A DNA stretch of 64,000 nucleotides from Serripes groenlandicus (GCA_031761405.1 JASEVX010000005.1:1190571-1254570); one strand, 5' to 3'; positions 31,793 through 43,505 are shown, counted from the stretch's first letter. The notes: generated by a model not told the origin, from the letters alone. Made by a program: numbers and translations.

Positions 31793-33595
31793 ATGCAAGA
31801 TAAACCCACGCCAGAATTTACTTGTCCGGTCTGTGAACTAGATGCGGGTTTAGAATCTATCGCATGTGAAGAGTGTAATGAATGGTTCCACTTTTAATGT
31901 GCAGGGCTCTCCAATGAAGATGTCAAGAAAATCAGGGGCAATTCCTCATTTATATGCAAATGCTGCAATGAAAATGTATTCTATGGAGTCCAAAGGCAAA
32001 CTAACCAGGCTTTGCAGCCTATTCTGCCAACCCAATCTGGTACAGGTTGCAGCAATATGCCTTCCTCCCCTGTACTACGGAACACTACATGTACACCGCC
32101 AGAGCACCAGTCATTCTCACAAAGTAACAGTCTACATCACGAAAGGCCCGAAAATGTAGTAATAACAGTTATCAACTGCCAGCCCACATTCAGTACAACC
32201 TCTGGTTATAACTCATCACACAGACTACAAACGCCAATTGTCAACACATATTCTCGTACAGTCCACATTGTCAAAGACAATATTAATACCAGTAACTTGG
32301 AAATGCCAACTGAAAGTGCAACTACATCCATATTAACCACTAATAAGACGAACAAAAGAGTAAAAACAGCTTCAGCTGGTGCAAGTAAGCAGTCTAAAGT
32401 AAACACTTTTATTGATTTCGATCAGGCAACTTATATTGTGGCCCTAGAAAGAAAGATAAACTCTCTACAAAACAAAACATTTGACACTTTACAGAAAAGG
32501 GATAATATTGACTCGTGTGGGAATAAAACTATAGAAAAAGCCAATTACACAACTAACCATCCAACTCCTAACATGATCGATATAGAAACACTCAGACAGC
32601 TTGAAGCTCAAACATTATATATGAGAGTTAGGCAGCTTGAATGTGGAATGATGCAAAACACGTGCGCCTTCACTAATAATACTTCGCAGCTCCACCACCA
32701 ATTACAACACCACGCGAATATGATACAGGCTTTGCAGAACCAGCAATTTATGTCCAACTTACACAACATTAATAGTCATGCAAATTTTAACCACGGACAA
32801 TACGGTTATCCAAATCACTCACATGGTTTTCACCCAGGAGCTCCCACTATACCAAACCTGTTGATACCTCCGCCACATGCCCAGATGCAAAGTGGACCAA
32901 TGTTTCACCCAATGCAGTACGTGCATAAACCGTATTGTACAGAAAATGCCAACAGAATAAACAACCAGGTGCCCGTGAGCACACAGAATGCACAAATGCA
33001 GTATGTGCAGAAACGTTATTATACAGAACATGCCAACAGAATGAACAATCAGGTGCCCGTGAGCACACAGAATGCACCAAGTCACCGAAACCGTCCAATA
33101 ACAAAACGAAATTTTTCACCACAGAAACAGCAATCTCAGCCTAGTGGCGGAAGACATATAATTCATGAAAGACGTAGGGCAGTCAACACATTCTACCAAA
33201 TAAAAGACCCTTCTAATCGTGAGACCTACCTAACACCCAATACCAATGAAAATATGATAGACCTCACAGTTACCCATGAAAGGTGTAGTCTACCAACAAC
33301 ACCAACACATGCTCAACATGTGGAAACACATAGTTGTATTCAAAGCAAAAACAACAAAATTGAATATACTGCAGTAGATACATCTAATATAGTAACAAAA
33401 GCATTGGCTCAACAAGAAAACACGGAATTTACCTCTAATGTTACATCAACACATAAGATGGATGAACCGCCAAATGCTCAGTCTACTGATAGTGTAAAGA
33501 AGGTTACAATTCGAAAGGGTACCTCGGAACTAAAAAGAAACCAGCTCTTTTTTTATGCATCCCGAGGCTCAAACACGAACCACCAGACAGTCTGA
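31793..33595 (+). pseudogene. LINE ORF1 with N-terminal PHD finger (one stop)
   Basis: Starting at ATG 31793, the first 60 residues form a C4HC3 PHD-type finger: CPVC, then CEEC, WFH, CAGL, and finally CKCC at the end. A single in-frame TAA at 31895-31897 lies between the finger's His and the following Cys. The frame is then open to 33595, giving an ORF of about 600 codons. The middle is low-complexity, rich in Asn, Gln, His and Pro, with a near-duplicated stretch (VPVSTQNAQMQYVQKRYYTE, then VPVSTQNAPSHRN) at 32960-33090. PHD fingers in ORF1 are known from some LINE families. The protein would bind LINE RNA or chromatin during retrotransposition. ORF1 overlaps ORF2 by 41 bp in a different frame. 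Confidence 0.8.
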
Positions 33596-36290
33596 TAAAC
33601 CTAACAACAGAAACAACAAAAATATAGACATTATATCATATAACATTGAAGGTGTAAAGGGTAATGCATCATCTCTTATTCAGATTGCAAACGGAAATAA
33701 TAGTATTGCCCTGCGAGAAACATGGGTCTGGACATTCGAAGAAGATACTATTGAAAACAGAGTCTCCACCTATAATACCTTTGTGCGTTGTGATGATATG
33801 AATGACAATTTACTTGGGTATCAGGCCCCACGAAGAAAAGCAGGTGTAGCACTTTTATGGCCAGCGGAAATCTCAAAACATGTTAAAAAGCTGCCTGATG
33901 GTAATGAAAGAATCCAAGCTTTAGAGGTTACTACAGCGGTAACTCCTCTATGCGTTGTTAAAACATATATGCCAACATTTGGTGGTGCGTCAACTGAAAA
34001 GTATACAGAACATTTGGATATTATTCATAATATTATAGACACGTATTTAACAACACATAATATAATTATATGCGGCGACTTTAATGGTTTTCTCCTGACA
34101 TCCCGCAAACATGCGCACGACAAATTGTTAAAACAGCTCACCATTGAGCACAACCTCAGAATAGGTCCGAACGTGAAGGAGTACAACACATTCCACGGTT
34201 ATGGAGGAAGTAGTTCACAAATTGACTATATTTTCTCAACTGAAATGAGCTTGGTACAACACACAGAAATTATGGAAAAGTCGGCTCTAAATCTTTATTC
34301 ATGTCCAGGTCAAAACAACTATAGGTATCTGTATTGACAAGCAAGCACTAAACATGAAAACACAATTACCATGTATCCACAAATTTCATTGGGATAAAGC
34401 AGATTTTGACAGTTATGAATCAGCAATCCTTGACCAGCTAGACCCCAATATTACTGAGCACAATCCGGAAAAGCAGTAGAACTTTTAACAAAGCTTCTTC
34501 TGAAAGCAAGCAAACGGACTGTGCCAAATAGGGCAATAAAACTGAAAGGTCATAGTTTTAAACTATCCCCAAAGACACGATTATGCAACGACCAACAGAC
34601 AAGTTGTTCCATCAGCTTATTTGTAGAGACAAGAGCTCAAAACAAACTAAGTCATGTACGTTGAATATTAATGGATCCGAACTAAATGACCCAGTCGCTC
34701 AGTGTAGTGCCTTCGCAGCATATTACGAGGACCTCGCAGTACCAAAGGTCCATCCAAACTTCGTCCACGACCTATTCGTCCTCAAGGAGCTACAATACGA
34801 AGCCCTAATTGACATAAACATCACTAATAATGAACCAAACAAGCCGTTCACAGAACAGGAAATACTACAAAGTATCCGAGTACTTAATTCTGGGAAGTCA
34901 CCTGAAGAATCTCACATATCCGCTGAGCATTTCAAATATGCAGGGAACTCAATAATCCCATATACCACCAAAATATATATTAAGATTATGTCAGCTAGAC
35001 AGATCCCTAACGTATTTAAGTCTGGACTGATACACCCTATCCACAAGAAGGGAAAAGATAGTAGCTACATGGACAACTACCGTGGTATAACCATATCCAG
35101 TATATTTGGAAAGCTCTTTGATGCAGCTCTATTGAATCGTATTAGCGACGCCAATGCTAATCAATCCGAACTACAATATGGCTTTACTAAAAGCTTATCG
35201 CCAACTATGGCTTCACTTCTAGTATCGGAAGCAATCGTTCACGCCAAACATAATGGTAGACCCCTATTTATTGCCACACTTGACACCCAAAACGCATTTG
35301 ATGTTGTTCATCACAAAATTCTATTAAACTAGATCTACTCACAAGGTATCATCGGAGCACTCTGGTCAACCGTAAACTCAATGTACACCGGACTTTCAGC
35401 TGAGGTGAAATGGCAAGGGGACATTAGCGACAGTTTTCCTATTAAACAAGGCGTCAGACAGGGTGGTATTCTCTCCACCAGTCTATACAAGCTATATATT
35501 ATTAGTCTTCTAGTGGACCTCGAGCAACATTCTCTAGGAAACAGATCGGTATTACATACGTGGGTTGACCGACTGTTGCCGATGACGTTCTACTAATGTC
35601 AGAAGACCCCAGCGAATTTCAGTCTATGCTAAATATAGCCTACGCGTATTCTCAGGAACAAAGATATATTATTCACCCAAATAAAAGCGTCGCTATCACA
35701 AGATTATCCAGGACTCAGACAAAATCCCTATCTACAAACTATCCTCCGATCTACCGGTCGAGTCAACAGCAGCACATCTAGGATTAGTTCGCTCTGCAAA
35801 AAACGAAACCATCATAAACATTGAGCAGAGAATAAGTGTCGCTCGTAGAACTCTCTACTCCCTGATGAAGTCTGGGGTCCATGGTTCCAACGGCCTGAAT
35901 CCAACTACAAGCTACCGTATCTACCAAAGGCAATTATATAGTACAGAAGTGTTAACCCTTAAACATTATCATTTATCGACGCTCAGCAAATTTCATACAG
36001 ACACTTTACGGATTATCCAGTATTTGCCACTGAGAACATCCCGTTCTGCAGTTTTTCTACTCGTAGGTGCAGCTCCGTTAAAGGCTGAAATACACAAAAG
36101 GCAGCTCTCATTGATATATGCAGCCACAAAAGGAAATAACTCTGTACTTCGTGAAGTAGCTAGTAGGCAAGCCCTGTTCAAAGACTATATACCAGACAGT
36201 TTCTTCGCAACAGTTTCGCAAACGTTAAAATATTACCGCCTCCCTCCTGTGAATAAACTAACACAATCAAATATCTCATGTTCTGAATGA
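33555..36290 (+). pseudogene. LINE ORF2: AP endonuclease and reverse transcriptase, broken
   Basis: From ATG 33555, the endonuclease shows IDIISYNIEGV, IALRETWVW (catalytic Glu), VVKTYMPTFGG, IIICGDFNGFL and SSQIDYIFS. Its last His-containing motif is lost in a frameshift near 34300. The RT part (34583-35332) shows SIRVLNSGKSPEESHISAEH, GLIHPIHKKGKD then DNYRGITISS, and ATLDTQNAFDVVHHKIL. A TAG at 35330 interrupts the same frame, which resumes with DSFPIKQGVRQGGILST. The catalytic VADD (about 35578-35586) is present but in another frame with a stop nearby. The connecting C-terminal region (35865-36290) reads YSLMKSGVHGSNGLNP, IYQRQLYSTEVLTLKHY and FLLVGAAPLKAEIHKRQLSL. The coding sequence then stops at an insertion and resumes at about 37580. 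Confidence 0.85.
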
Positions 36291-36339
36291 AAATTAATGA
36301 CAAACAAGCAAATTCATGAAATTTATATCCCACGCTTGC

Positions 36340-37250
36340 AGGAAATATTGTAGGAATAAAGTCCGCCGAAAGTGACAATCGAACTTGGCCTAGCTGTTAA
36401 GGCATTTAACCATGTTACACAGTTTGAAAAAAAAACGGTTTACATTTGTGGCAGTAATTGCACGTAAACAGCAACAAACGACATTTTTTGTTAATCAAGG
36501 GGCAATAACTCCAACGAATAAAGTCCGCCGAAAGCGACGATCGAACTTGGCCTAGCCCTTAAGCCATTTAACGTTGTTACCAAGTTTGAACAAAAAACGG
36601 TTCACATTTGTGGCAGTGATTGCATGGAAACGGAAAAAAAAGACATTTTTTGTTAATTAAGGGGCCATAACTGCACCGAATAAAGTCCGCCGAAAGTGAG
36701 GATCGAACTTGGACTAGGTTTTTACCAAGTTTGAAAAAAAAACGTCCACATATATGGTAGTTATTGCATGGAAACAGCAACAAACGACATTTTTTGTTAA
36801 TTAAGGGGCCATAACTCCACCGAATAAAGTCCGCCGAAAGTGACGAACGAACTTGGCCTAGCCCTTAAGGCATTTAACCTTGTTACCAAGTTTGAAAAAA
36901 AAAGGTTCCCATTTGTGGGAGTTATTGCACGGAAACAGCAACAAAGGACATTTTTTGTTAATTAAGGGGCCATAACTGCACCGAATAAAGTCCGCCGAAA
37001 GTGAGGATCGAACTTGGACTAGGATTTTACCAAGTTTAAAAAAAACCGGTCCATATGTATGGTAGTTATTGCATGGAAACAGCAACAAACGACATTTTGT
37101 GTTTGTTAAATAAGGGGCCATAACTCCACCGAATAAAGTCCGCTGAAAGTGACGATCGAACTTGGCCTAGCCCTTAAGGCATTTAACCTTGTTACCAAGT
37201 TTGAAAAAAAAACGGTTAACATTTGTGGCAGTTATTGCACGGAAACGAAG
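36340..37250 (-). repeat. Six tandem units (144-162 bp) inserted in LINE ORF2
   Basis: Units begin with aataaagtccgccgaaagtg at 36355, 36517, 36679, 36823, 36983 and 37131. Each contains atcgaacttggcctagccct, gttaccaagtttgaaaaaaa and ggggccataactccaccg. Two unit types differ by about 15 bp, the shorter lacking the aagccatttaacc stretch. The array, with the (acagacggac)n tails that follow, is a typical bivalve intergenic repeat. Confidence 0.9.
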
Positions 37251-37550
37251 TGTGACAGACAGACGGACAGACTCATGGGAGTGTACTTGTGGGGTTATTT
37301 CTTTTGATGTTTTACTTGTAGGGTGCACCCCACAAATATGCAATTCATTCCGTAATTAACCCCCTTTTACGGAATGAATAACATTAATATGCAAATGAGA
37401 TACCTGTTATAAAAAATAAAAAATAAATATTTATCTAAGGAAAAACACGCACCCCACAAGTACTCTCTCATGCGGACGGACGGACAGACAGACAGACGGA
37501 CAAACCCAAATTAATAACCCCCATTTTTCCTTCGAAAAAGCGGGGAATAA
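37251..37550 (-). repeat. (GACGGACA)n-tailed end of the inserted repeat
   Basis: It has gtgacagacagacggacag at 37252, then, after the nested element, cggacggacagacagacaga at 37475, and ends ttccttcgaaaaagcgggga. This is the usual terminal part of such repeats. It is split by the small element at 37283-37463. Confidence 0.75.
37283..37463. mobile_element. 181-bp inverted-repeat element nested in the repeat
   Basis: The 13-bp ends gtacttgtggggt and accccacaagtac are exact inverted repeats. It interrupts the GACGGACA tract between 37280 and 37470. The interior has cattccgtaattaacccc and ttttacggaatgaataa as a second inverted pair. It has no coding capacity. It represents a third level of nesting (LINE, tandem-repeat element, MITE-like element). 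Confidence 0.75.
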
Positions 37551-37576
37551 AAAGGCATTACACAACCACTAGTCAA

Positions 37577-38016
37577 ATGAACTCCGTATGGACATAGAAC
37601 AAAGGTCAACTATGCAAAATTGTAACACTGATATACTGCGTATTGGCAGAGCGCACCCAATATGGGACAGCGTGAAACCTAACACTTCTGAAGTCAAAAG
37701 GGGAATAATTAAAGCAAGAATACTGACAGAAACCTACATGCTTCAAACAGCCAAAGTAAAATTCAACAAATTCGAAATAGATAAAAAATGCCCGATGTGC
37801 CGAATGGAGGATGAATACCTGAGTCACATGCTAATCAGATGTTCTGCACTCGATGCTGCGAGACGCGAGCCAATCGGTTTGATAAGGAACTGTATACAAC
37901 TTTATCATGGAAATGATGTATGGGTTACACTTGCCAATCGCCAACTACTTACTTCCCTTATCATCAACTGTGGGGTCCTCGTATCAAGCGGTATCCTGCC
38001 TCTAACCCTGTTGTGA
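37577..38016 (+). pseudogene. LINE ORF2 C-terminus, continuation after insertion
   Basis: It reads ILRIGRAHPIWDSVKP, RGIIKARILTETYMLQTAKV, then CPMC-(8)-HMLIRC and an R-rich end. These are the usual final segments of this ORF2 type, including the Cys-His zinc motif. The frame is open to a stop at 38016. It continues the ORF that breaks at about 36290. Confidence 0.8.
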
Positions 38017-38500
38017 CGCGTAACATAGCGACATACTCGAGGCTACTGTGCTACCGTTTACACGTCAAGCGTCTGTATACTCTCCAAAATGACTAACATA
38101 CGCAAAAACTATAATTAAAACTCTGGCCGTCCGCAACCAGTAAAATTGTGTAAACCTTACGGGGAAACCCGGCGCACCACTTACTGGTTGGAGTTGTTTT
38201 ACATGTCGTGCAGTGTAGTCGTGTTTTACATGTGTGGGACACAATATATTGTTTTATACTGCAGCTATATCATTTAAGTTTTGTATGTGCTATAACTTGT
38301 TTTAACATATCTGTAGGACGTTATTATCACTCTAGTGTGCACTAGGATCATACACCGTATACAACCTGGTCTACAAACTAAAAACAATAACTTAACGCTA
38401 ACGGGGAGACCCGGTGCACCACTTACTGGTGGGATATACGGAAAAGAAGAAGAATGGAGCGACGTCGTTTCCCATAAAAAAAGTGATATGAACATTTAAT
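38017..38500 (+). mobile_element. LINE 3' untranslated region
   Basis: This follows the ORF2 stop directly. It contains two similar blocks, cggggaaacccggcgcaccac at about 38160 and cggggagacccggtgcaccac at about 38400, each followed by ttactggt. It probably ends near the gaaaagaagaagaatgg stretch at about 38455. The exact end and target duplication were not determined. Confidence 0.5.
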
Positions 38501-38562
38501 ACCTCAAAGTCCTATGCATGAGCTATAGTTTCACTCATATAAAGTATAATTATTAAATATTG

Positions 38563-38676
38563 TTGAAAAAGGATAACTTTCACATATTGAGCAATTGTAC
38601 CTTTGGCGACAATCTTTTCCTACGTCGTTTGCTGCAAAGGAGTCAGAAACCGTCTATATTCGGGAAAGGGTTAAGC
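38563..38676. mobile_element. Palindromic short element, copy 12
   Basis: It contains gagcaattgtacctttggcg, cgtcgtttgctgcaaagga, gtcagaaaccgtctatattc and gggaaagggttaag. Only one side is well preserved. Confidence 0.55.
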
Positions 38677-38994
38677 AGAAATGTGACCCCTTTCGTAATG
38701 TGTTCGAGTCATATTTACTGGTTGAAAAGGTAGTTGCCAGATGGCATCAGAAAGGGGCTGTTACACATTTGCTTCTTTACCATAATATAGGTAATTGATT
38801 AAGGACCGTAAGCATTTTGGCCCTCATGTTTAAACCTAGTGCATTATAACTGTTATTCATTGATTTTCTGAAAGTCTTAACTTTATTATTTTCTGTTCGT
38901 AATAATAGACGACAGCAAAACGAATTCCGAACATTTTGTCATCATGCAAAAAACATGAGATTAACATTATTATCGTCTAGTCAATTAAATATAA

Positions 38995-39285
38995 ATCTTT
39001 TTTTTTGTCCGGCGTCTATTGTCTGTCTGTCTGTCCGTCCGTCTGTCTGTCGTCACACTTTTTCGACACGTTTTCAAATAACTTTTTTTCTACACAAAGG
39101 ATTACATTGAAACTTCTGACAAATATTTATATCAATGTGTGTGATTGGTTCACATAAAGGGGATAATCCAAATATGTTTTATATCAGAATTATTGCCCCT
39201 TTTCTGTCAAAAAATAAAATTTTCTGACAAGGCCCCGGCAGGTGACACACGTGCTCCGGGGAGCACTACATTCTAGTTTACAATA
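38995..39285 (+). repeat. (GTCT/GTCC)n-headed bivalve-type repeat
   Basis: It opens with gtccggcgtctattgtctgt and a (gtcc)n tract, contains aaggattacattgaaacttc and gaattattgccccttttctg, and ends gtgctccggggagcactac. It is intergenic repeat DNA. Confidence 0.7.
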
Positions 39286-39361
39286 ATCTTACTGTTTTTT
39301 CGTAAATAGGTAGCACCTTTAGATATATTACAATCCTAACTACAGATATACAATACACATT

Positions 39362-39532
39362 ATTAGTGCATTTGTTGTATATTTGATTTCATTGTTATTC
39401 TATCCAGTATTTTGACTGTGTGTTTATCTATTAAGTATGTCATTTCGAAAAAGACGCGTACATTGAAATACGATAGATCTTGTACGTTGAATTATAATTT
39501 TATTTTACTGTGGTATAGGATAAACATATTAA
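39362..39532. repeat. Block duplicated at 31340-31555
   Basis: It matches the 31-kb block up to the ttaa at 39529-39532, where the piggyBac element interrupts it. Confidence 0.65.
39529..39532. repeat. TTAA target duplication (left)
   Basis: TTAA directly flanks the terminal inverted repeat aggaatacgct; its partner is 42098-42101. Confidence 0.75.
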
Positions 39533-40307
39533 AGGAATACGCTTTGCTCAGATTAAACTATATGACTAAATAGCACTACAGTAATGTATCATTTTGATGT
39601 AATTAACTTATTTTACATGCTTGCACTACCAAGATATATGCTTTTAAAGTTTGTGTTTTCACGTCGGTATCGATCGCCTATAGGCGCCGCCATATTTGCT
39701 TATAATCAACTTCCTGTGACGTCAGTTACACCCTTCCGATTATCACTGTATGGATTACTAAATTTTCAGATCTTATCTTAGGTATAGGTCAAAAATGGCC
39801 GAATGCGTAAAAGGCCAGTTCAAAAAGGCCGATTATAGGTCCATAAAGAAAGGCCAATTTCCCAAAATGTATGGTCCAAAAAGGCCGATTATGAGGAAGG
39901 CCCACCTTTTGAAGTTTAATGGTGTACATATTGTATACATGTCTGTTTGTTTTAGATTATTAATTATCATAGTGGGGCGTGTTATAATTGATTACAGTTT
40001 GCTTTGAATGTTTATTTAAACTTCCTTAATTAGGCATTTTGAGAACGTAATTGCCGTTAATTTAATTTATCAGTAACAAAAAGGCCACCATAGGATAAAA
40101 TAATTCTTATTAAGTAACAACTGCGTTAGATTTGAGCTCGTGCTGTTTGACTATAATACTTTAAACTGCATTAATAGTTTGAGAATGTATTAAAATTTCT
40201 TATAATTATGAAGTACGAATTAGACGAGATTATCGCATATAATTTTGAACCATTTAAATTTTACACTCGCGGATATATTAAACTAGACAAATCCATTATT
40301 AACTTAC

Positions 40308-40499
40308 CATTAGTGGTCGGAAACGACTAGTCCAACCTTCGACATGACCAGTCTGATCATCATCCGACTAAGACGAAGAGTAATCGCCAGAGGATAAACC
40401 AATGTCCGAAAGATTGGACGGAATATGAGACGGAGAAAAACCAGAGAAACGAGACTCGTCATCAGACTCGAAAATGTCCGATAAAACAAAATTAGCCAT
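40308..40499 (-). pseudogene. piggyBac transposase-like N-terminal exon with a stop
   Basis: From ATG (40499; a second ATG immediately upstream at 40502) 64 codons run to ATG followed by a donor gtaagt. The peptide is acidic and Ser-rich: MANFVLSDIFESDDESRF, then SDIGLSSGDYSSS, a TAG stop at codon 44, SDDDQTGHVEG and WTSRFRP. An acidic leader ending in a W-x-x-x-FRP motif is typical of the start of piggyBac-type transposases as I recall them. The stop falls within the acidic Ser/Asp run. Downstream exons are not found within the 770 bp left before the element end. Confidence 0.6.
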
Positions 40500-41315
40500 C
40501 ATTAAATAAAGACGTAACAGTATTGCAGTAATTATTTATATAGGAAAAGCTAAATCGAATGTTCTCAAACGAACTGACGTCTTTTGAGAGCTGTAATATT
40601 TTACGCCTTGCATGATAGTCAATTAATTATTTTATTACCCCTAATTAGTTGATTTGCTGTTTATTACCACGAGTCGGCTGCTGCTTCTGATCAGCGCACC
40701 AAAGCCTCTGTGGTGCTTGTTGGTAGATTATAAGTAGCGTCTGATCGCTACCGGAAATATGATTGGGTTTTATGACCTTTAATTGGTTTTCAATAAAGAT
40801 CGGTACACCGTTTGTAATCTTCGATTAATCTGTGAATTACGCCTTTTGTCACAACGTTTACAACTTTATTTATGCATGTATATGCTGTCATAGAGATTGT
40901 AGTGGTGTGTGGAGTGCCGGTGTAAGAAAGCCTTATATATAAGGCATTGCTTTTGAGTGGTACAGTCGCCATGTAAGCCTCTGCAGACGCATCCTGACGA
41001 AAAACCGACCATACAAATATGCAATTTGATCTTACTTGCAATTCACAATATAACCTCCGAATTGCGATTTGTGTGTAACGTGGCTCATTTGTGTAAAACC
41101 TCCGAAGCAATGCTGTACTCTTTTTTCTTAAACTTTCCCGTGTCTTGTATTTGGAGGTAAATACATTCAACTAAAAACAAGTACAATTTTTAGAAATTGG
41201 ACGATTTCATTTGGAATTAAAAGGGATATTTAAGCAGGTTTGAGAATTTTTCTTCAATATATAATATAAAAGTTTTACAACAAAAATCCTTTTGGAAATT
41301 TTGTCACAATTAACC

Positions 41316-41436
41316 ATTTCAATTCTTCCTTTTGCACCAAATCTTCAGCAGATGACTTTGAAAACGTCTTTTATAAAAATATGGAATCTATATCTCTTTA
41401 CCGTCTGCTACAGAGTATGTAGGGAAGGGATCGAAT
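41316..41436. mobile_element. Palindromic short element, copy 13, within the piggyBac element
   Basis: It has tttgcaccaaatcttcagca, gatgactttgaaaacgtctt and tctgctacagagtatgtagg with gaagggatcg. It is a diverged member lacking the central hairpin, but the arms are recognisable. It is nested in the 39533-42097 element. Confidence 0.4.
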
Positions 41437-42097
41437 TATGTCTGCTCAAAAGACTCGCCGACAGATCCTATTACAGTAATGTAAGACCACTACCGGATTT
41501 TTTTTATGACCTTTGATTTTTGTACAGACAAACGACGGTTCATTATGTCTAATGAGCTGTGAAATCGTAAAACACAACTGTCAAATATATAAACGAATGA
41601 GATTACTTGCATAATTTAATGTCAAGTCAAGTTCGTGTTTTCTATCCACCTACTATGTTTGGATAGTATTTACTATAAAACTTTATATATATCTAGTTAC
41701 AATATGATATAATGCTTGGAATTCCATTTTTAATAATTGAAGTTTATGTTTGTAAACTTCCGGGGTTTATTTTCTTTCAAAAAAGTCTACTTTTTATTTC
41801 CTTTATAGTACCGCAGTTTAATATTTACTTTTGGTCATTAGCTAACTCTACTTTTATGTTTTGTTTGGGCAATAGTGTGTAAATGACGTCACGATTCTAT
41901 TCAGAAAGTCTCGAGACAATGCGATATGTAAACAATGGCCGTGCTCATGCTGCGGCACCGATCAGCACAAATAGTCATATTTAAACAGTAATATCTTGAT
42001 TATTAGTTGTTTGTTAATGAAATGCATAGTAAATAAGTGTTCTTTAAGTCGATATTTTTCAATTCAAAGCGAGTTGTCATCAGCCGAGCGTATTCCT

Positions 42098-42101
42098 TTA
42101 A
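42098..42101. repeat. TTAA target duplication (right)
   Basis: TTAA directly follows agcgtattcct. Confidence 0.75.
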
Positions 42102-43477
42102 TACAATCCTAACTACATATATACAATACACATCGGATGTGTGACTGTTTTACCCGTTGTTCTATCGAGCACGAAAATGACTCTGTAACAATTAATGAAT
42201 CCTGCATTTAACAACAATCTAGGTTACATAGTTGGATACTCATAGTTGTTAGTGTCCAGGCCTATTGTATTGACTTTTTAACGAATTATTTTTTCTCAAA
42301 AAGTAGATGAGTTCTTGAGATTGGTACAAGATTTGACCTTTACAATTTGACGTTTTGATAAACTACACTTTTGCTGAAAATAGTCCTAGTATTTTTCCGA
42401 TATTGAATCACTTTTATGTGTTATTTCAATAAAGTGAAGTCATATTTATATTATCGAATCAACATGGAGAATCAATTCTCGAGAACATATCAAATTAACA
42501 GTAAATGCATATATTTCATTTGTCGGTAGGCACGTATGAATTCGGAGTTTTAGGCCAATTGACTTGTGACGTAGTAAACAGGTGCCCATTATGTAACACA
42601 AGCAAACCTGACCTTCGACCCCACGCTGTAGAGCAATGTATCTGCAGAGATCCAGATAAAGTGAGCGAATACGCGGTCACGCATTAAAATGCAGAAAAAA
42701 AACGCATTGAAAATATTTCCTGTTTGTCGTATCACGAATTTAAATCCGAAATAACGAATTTAAAGCATTTTCTGTGCGTCTTTTTAATCGTAAGACGAAA
42801 TGAAAGTGACGCATTTTCCAGAGAAATCCCAATCGTTGAATATAATCGCAGTCTAATAAATTACCCTAACACCGTATGCCTTGGTATAATTTGACATTTC
42901 ACCGGTATGTGCAGTTCTCACGAAACACGAGTTCTCACGCTTCGGAATTGATACACAAATAATCTCTGCTCGTGGGCGAAACAGATCCGTCTGCACAACC
43001 AATTAAACCTGGTTCGTTATCAAAACATATCAAAACAGAAGAACTGGAGAGTTATGCAATAGCAAAATATGTTTTGAATCAATGACGTGGTAAATAAACA
43101 ACAGCCAATTAAACGAAACATCATTGAAAAGTTTCTCACAAAAGAATCGATCTTTGGAAACGGGAGTTCCCGTGGTGGATTTTGACTGATGAAGTTATGT
43201 ATTTTGTATGTTCTTCTAAAGTTATACACAATGTGTCCCTCAAAAAATAAAGTTTAACACAATTAAATGATTTACCAATATTTTATCAATATGTATTTAA
43301 CATTTAACCCATCGGAAGGGTCTGTTAGGTGTGTTCAAGTAAGAATAGAGTTGTTGAATATTAGGTTAAAATACATCAAACATTCCCTTTAGTAAAGCAA
43401 GCATTTTGGAAAAATTTGAAGTTGTACAAACAATTGATTACATTATATAATGACGTTGCATATGGAAACCCCAAAAC

Positions 43478-43505
43478 CAGGGACGTAGATATATCTACGT
43501 CCCTG
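43478..43505. repeat. Perfect 28-bp palindrome
   Basis: The arms cagggacgtagata and tatctacgtccctg are exact. The surrounding 43456-43512 is missing from duplicate B, where ataatgaataaaacaaatc joins directly. Confidence 0.85.

Larger units (their letters stand above)
39533..42097 (-). mobile_element. piggyBac-type element, 2565 bp, mostly gutted
   Basis: The ends aggaatacgct (39533-39543) and agcgtattcct (42087-42097) are exact inverted repeats, flanked on both sides by TTAA, the target of piggyBac-family transposases. A minus-strand exon inside (40308-40499) reads as the acidic N-terminus of such a transposase. The remaining interior has no recognisable DDD catalytic core. The element is therefore probably an internally rearranged, non-autonomous derivative. 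A cluster of ggcc motifs lies subterminally at 39795-39905. Confidence 0.75.

Noticed and set aside
36577..37121. Minus-strand frames with repeated FPCNNYH-like peptide
   Set aside because: They translate the 144-162 bp tandem units inserted in the LINE.
40790..41170. Minus-strand 126-codon frame inside the piggyBac element as transposase
   Set aside because: It lacks any piggyBac catalytic motif and lies upstream of the leader exon, so it cannot be the catalytic core.
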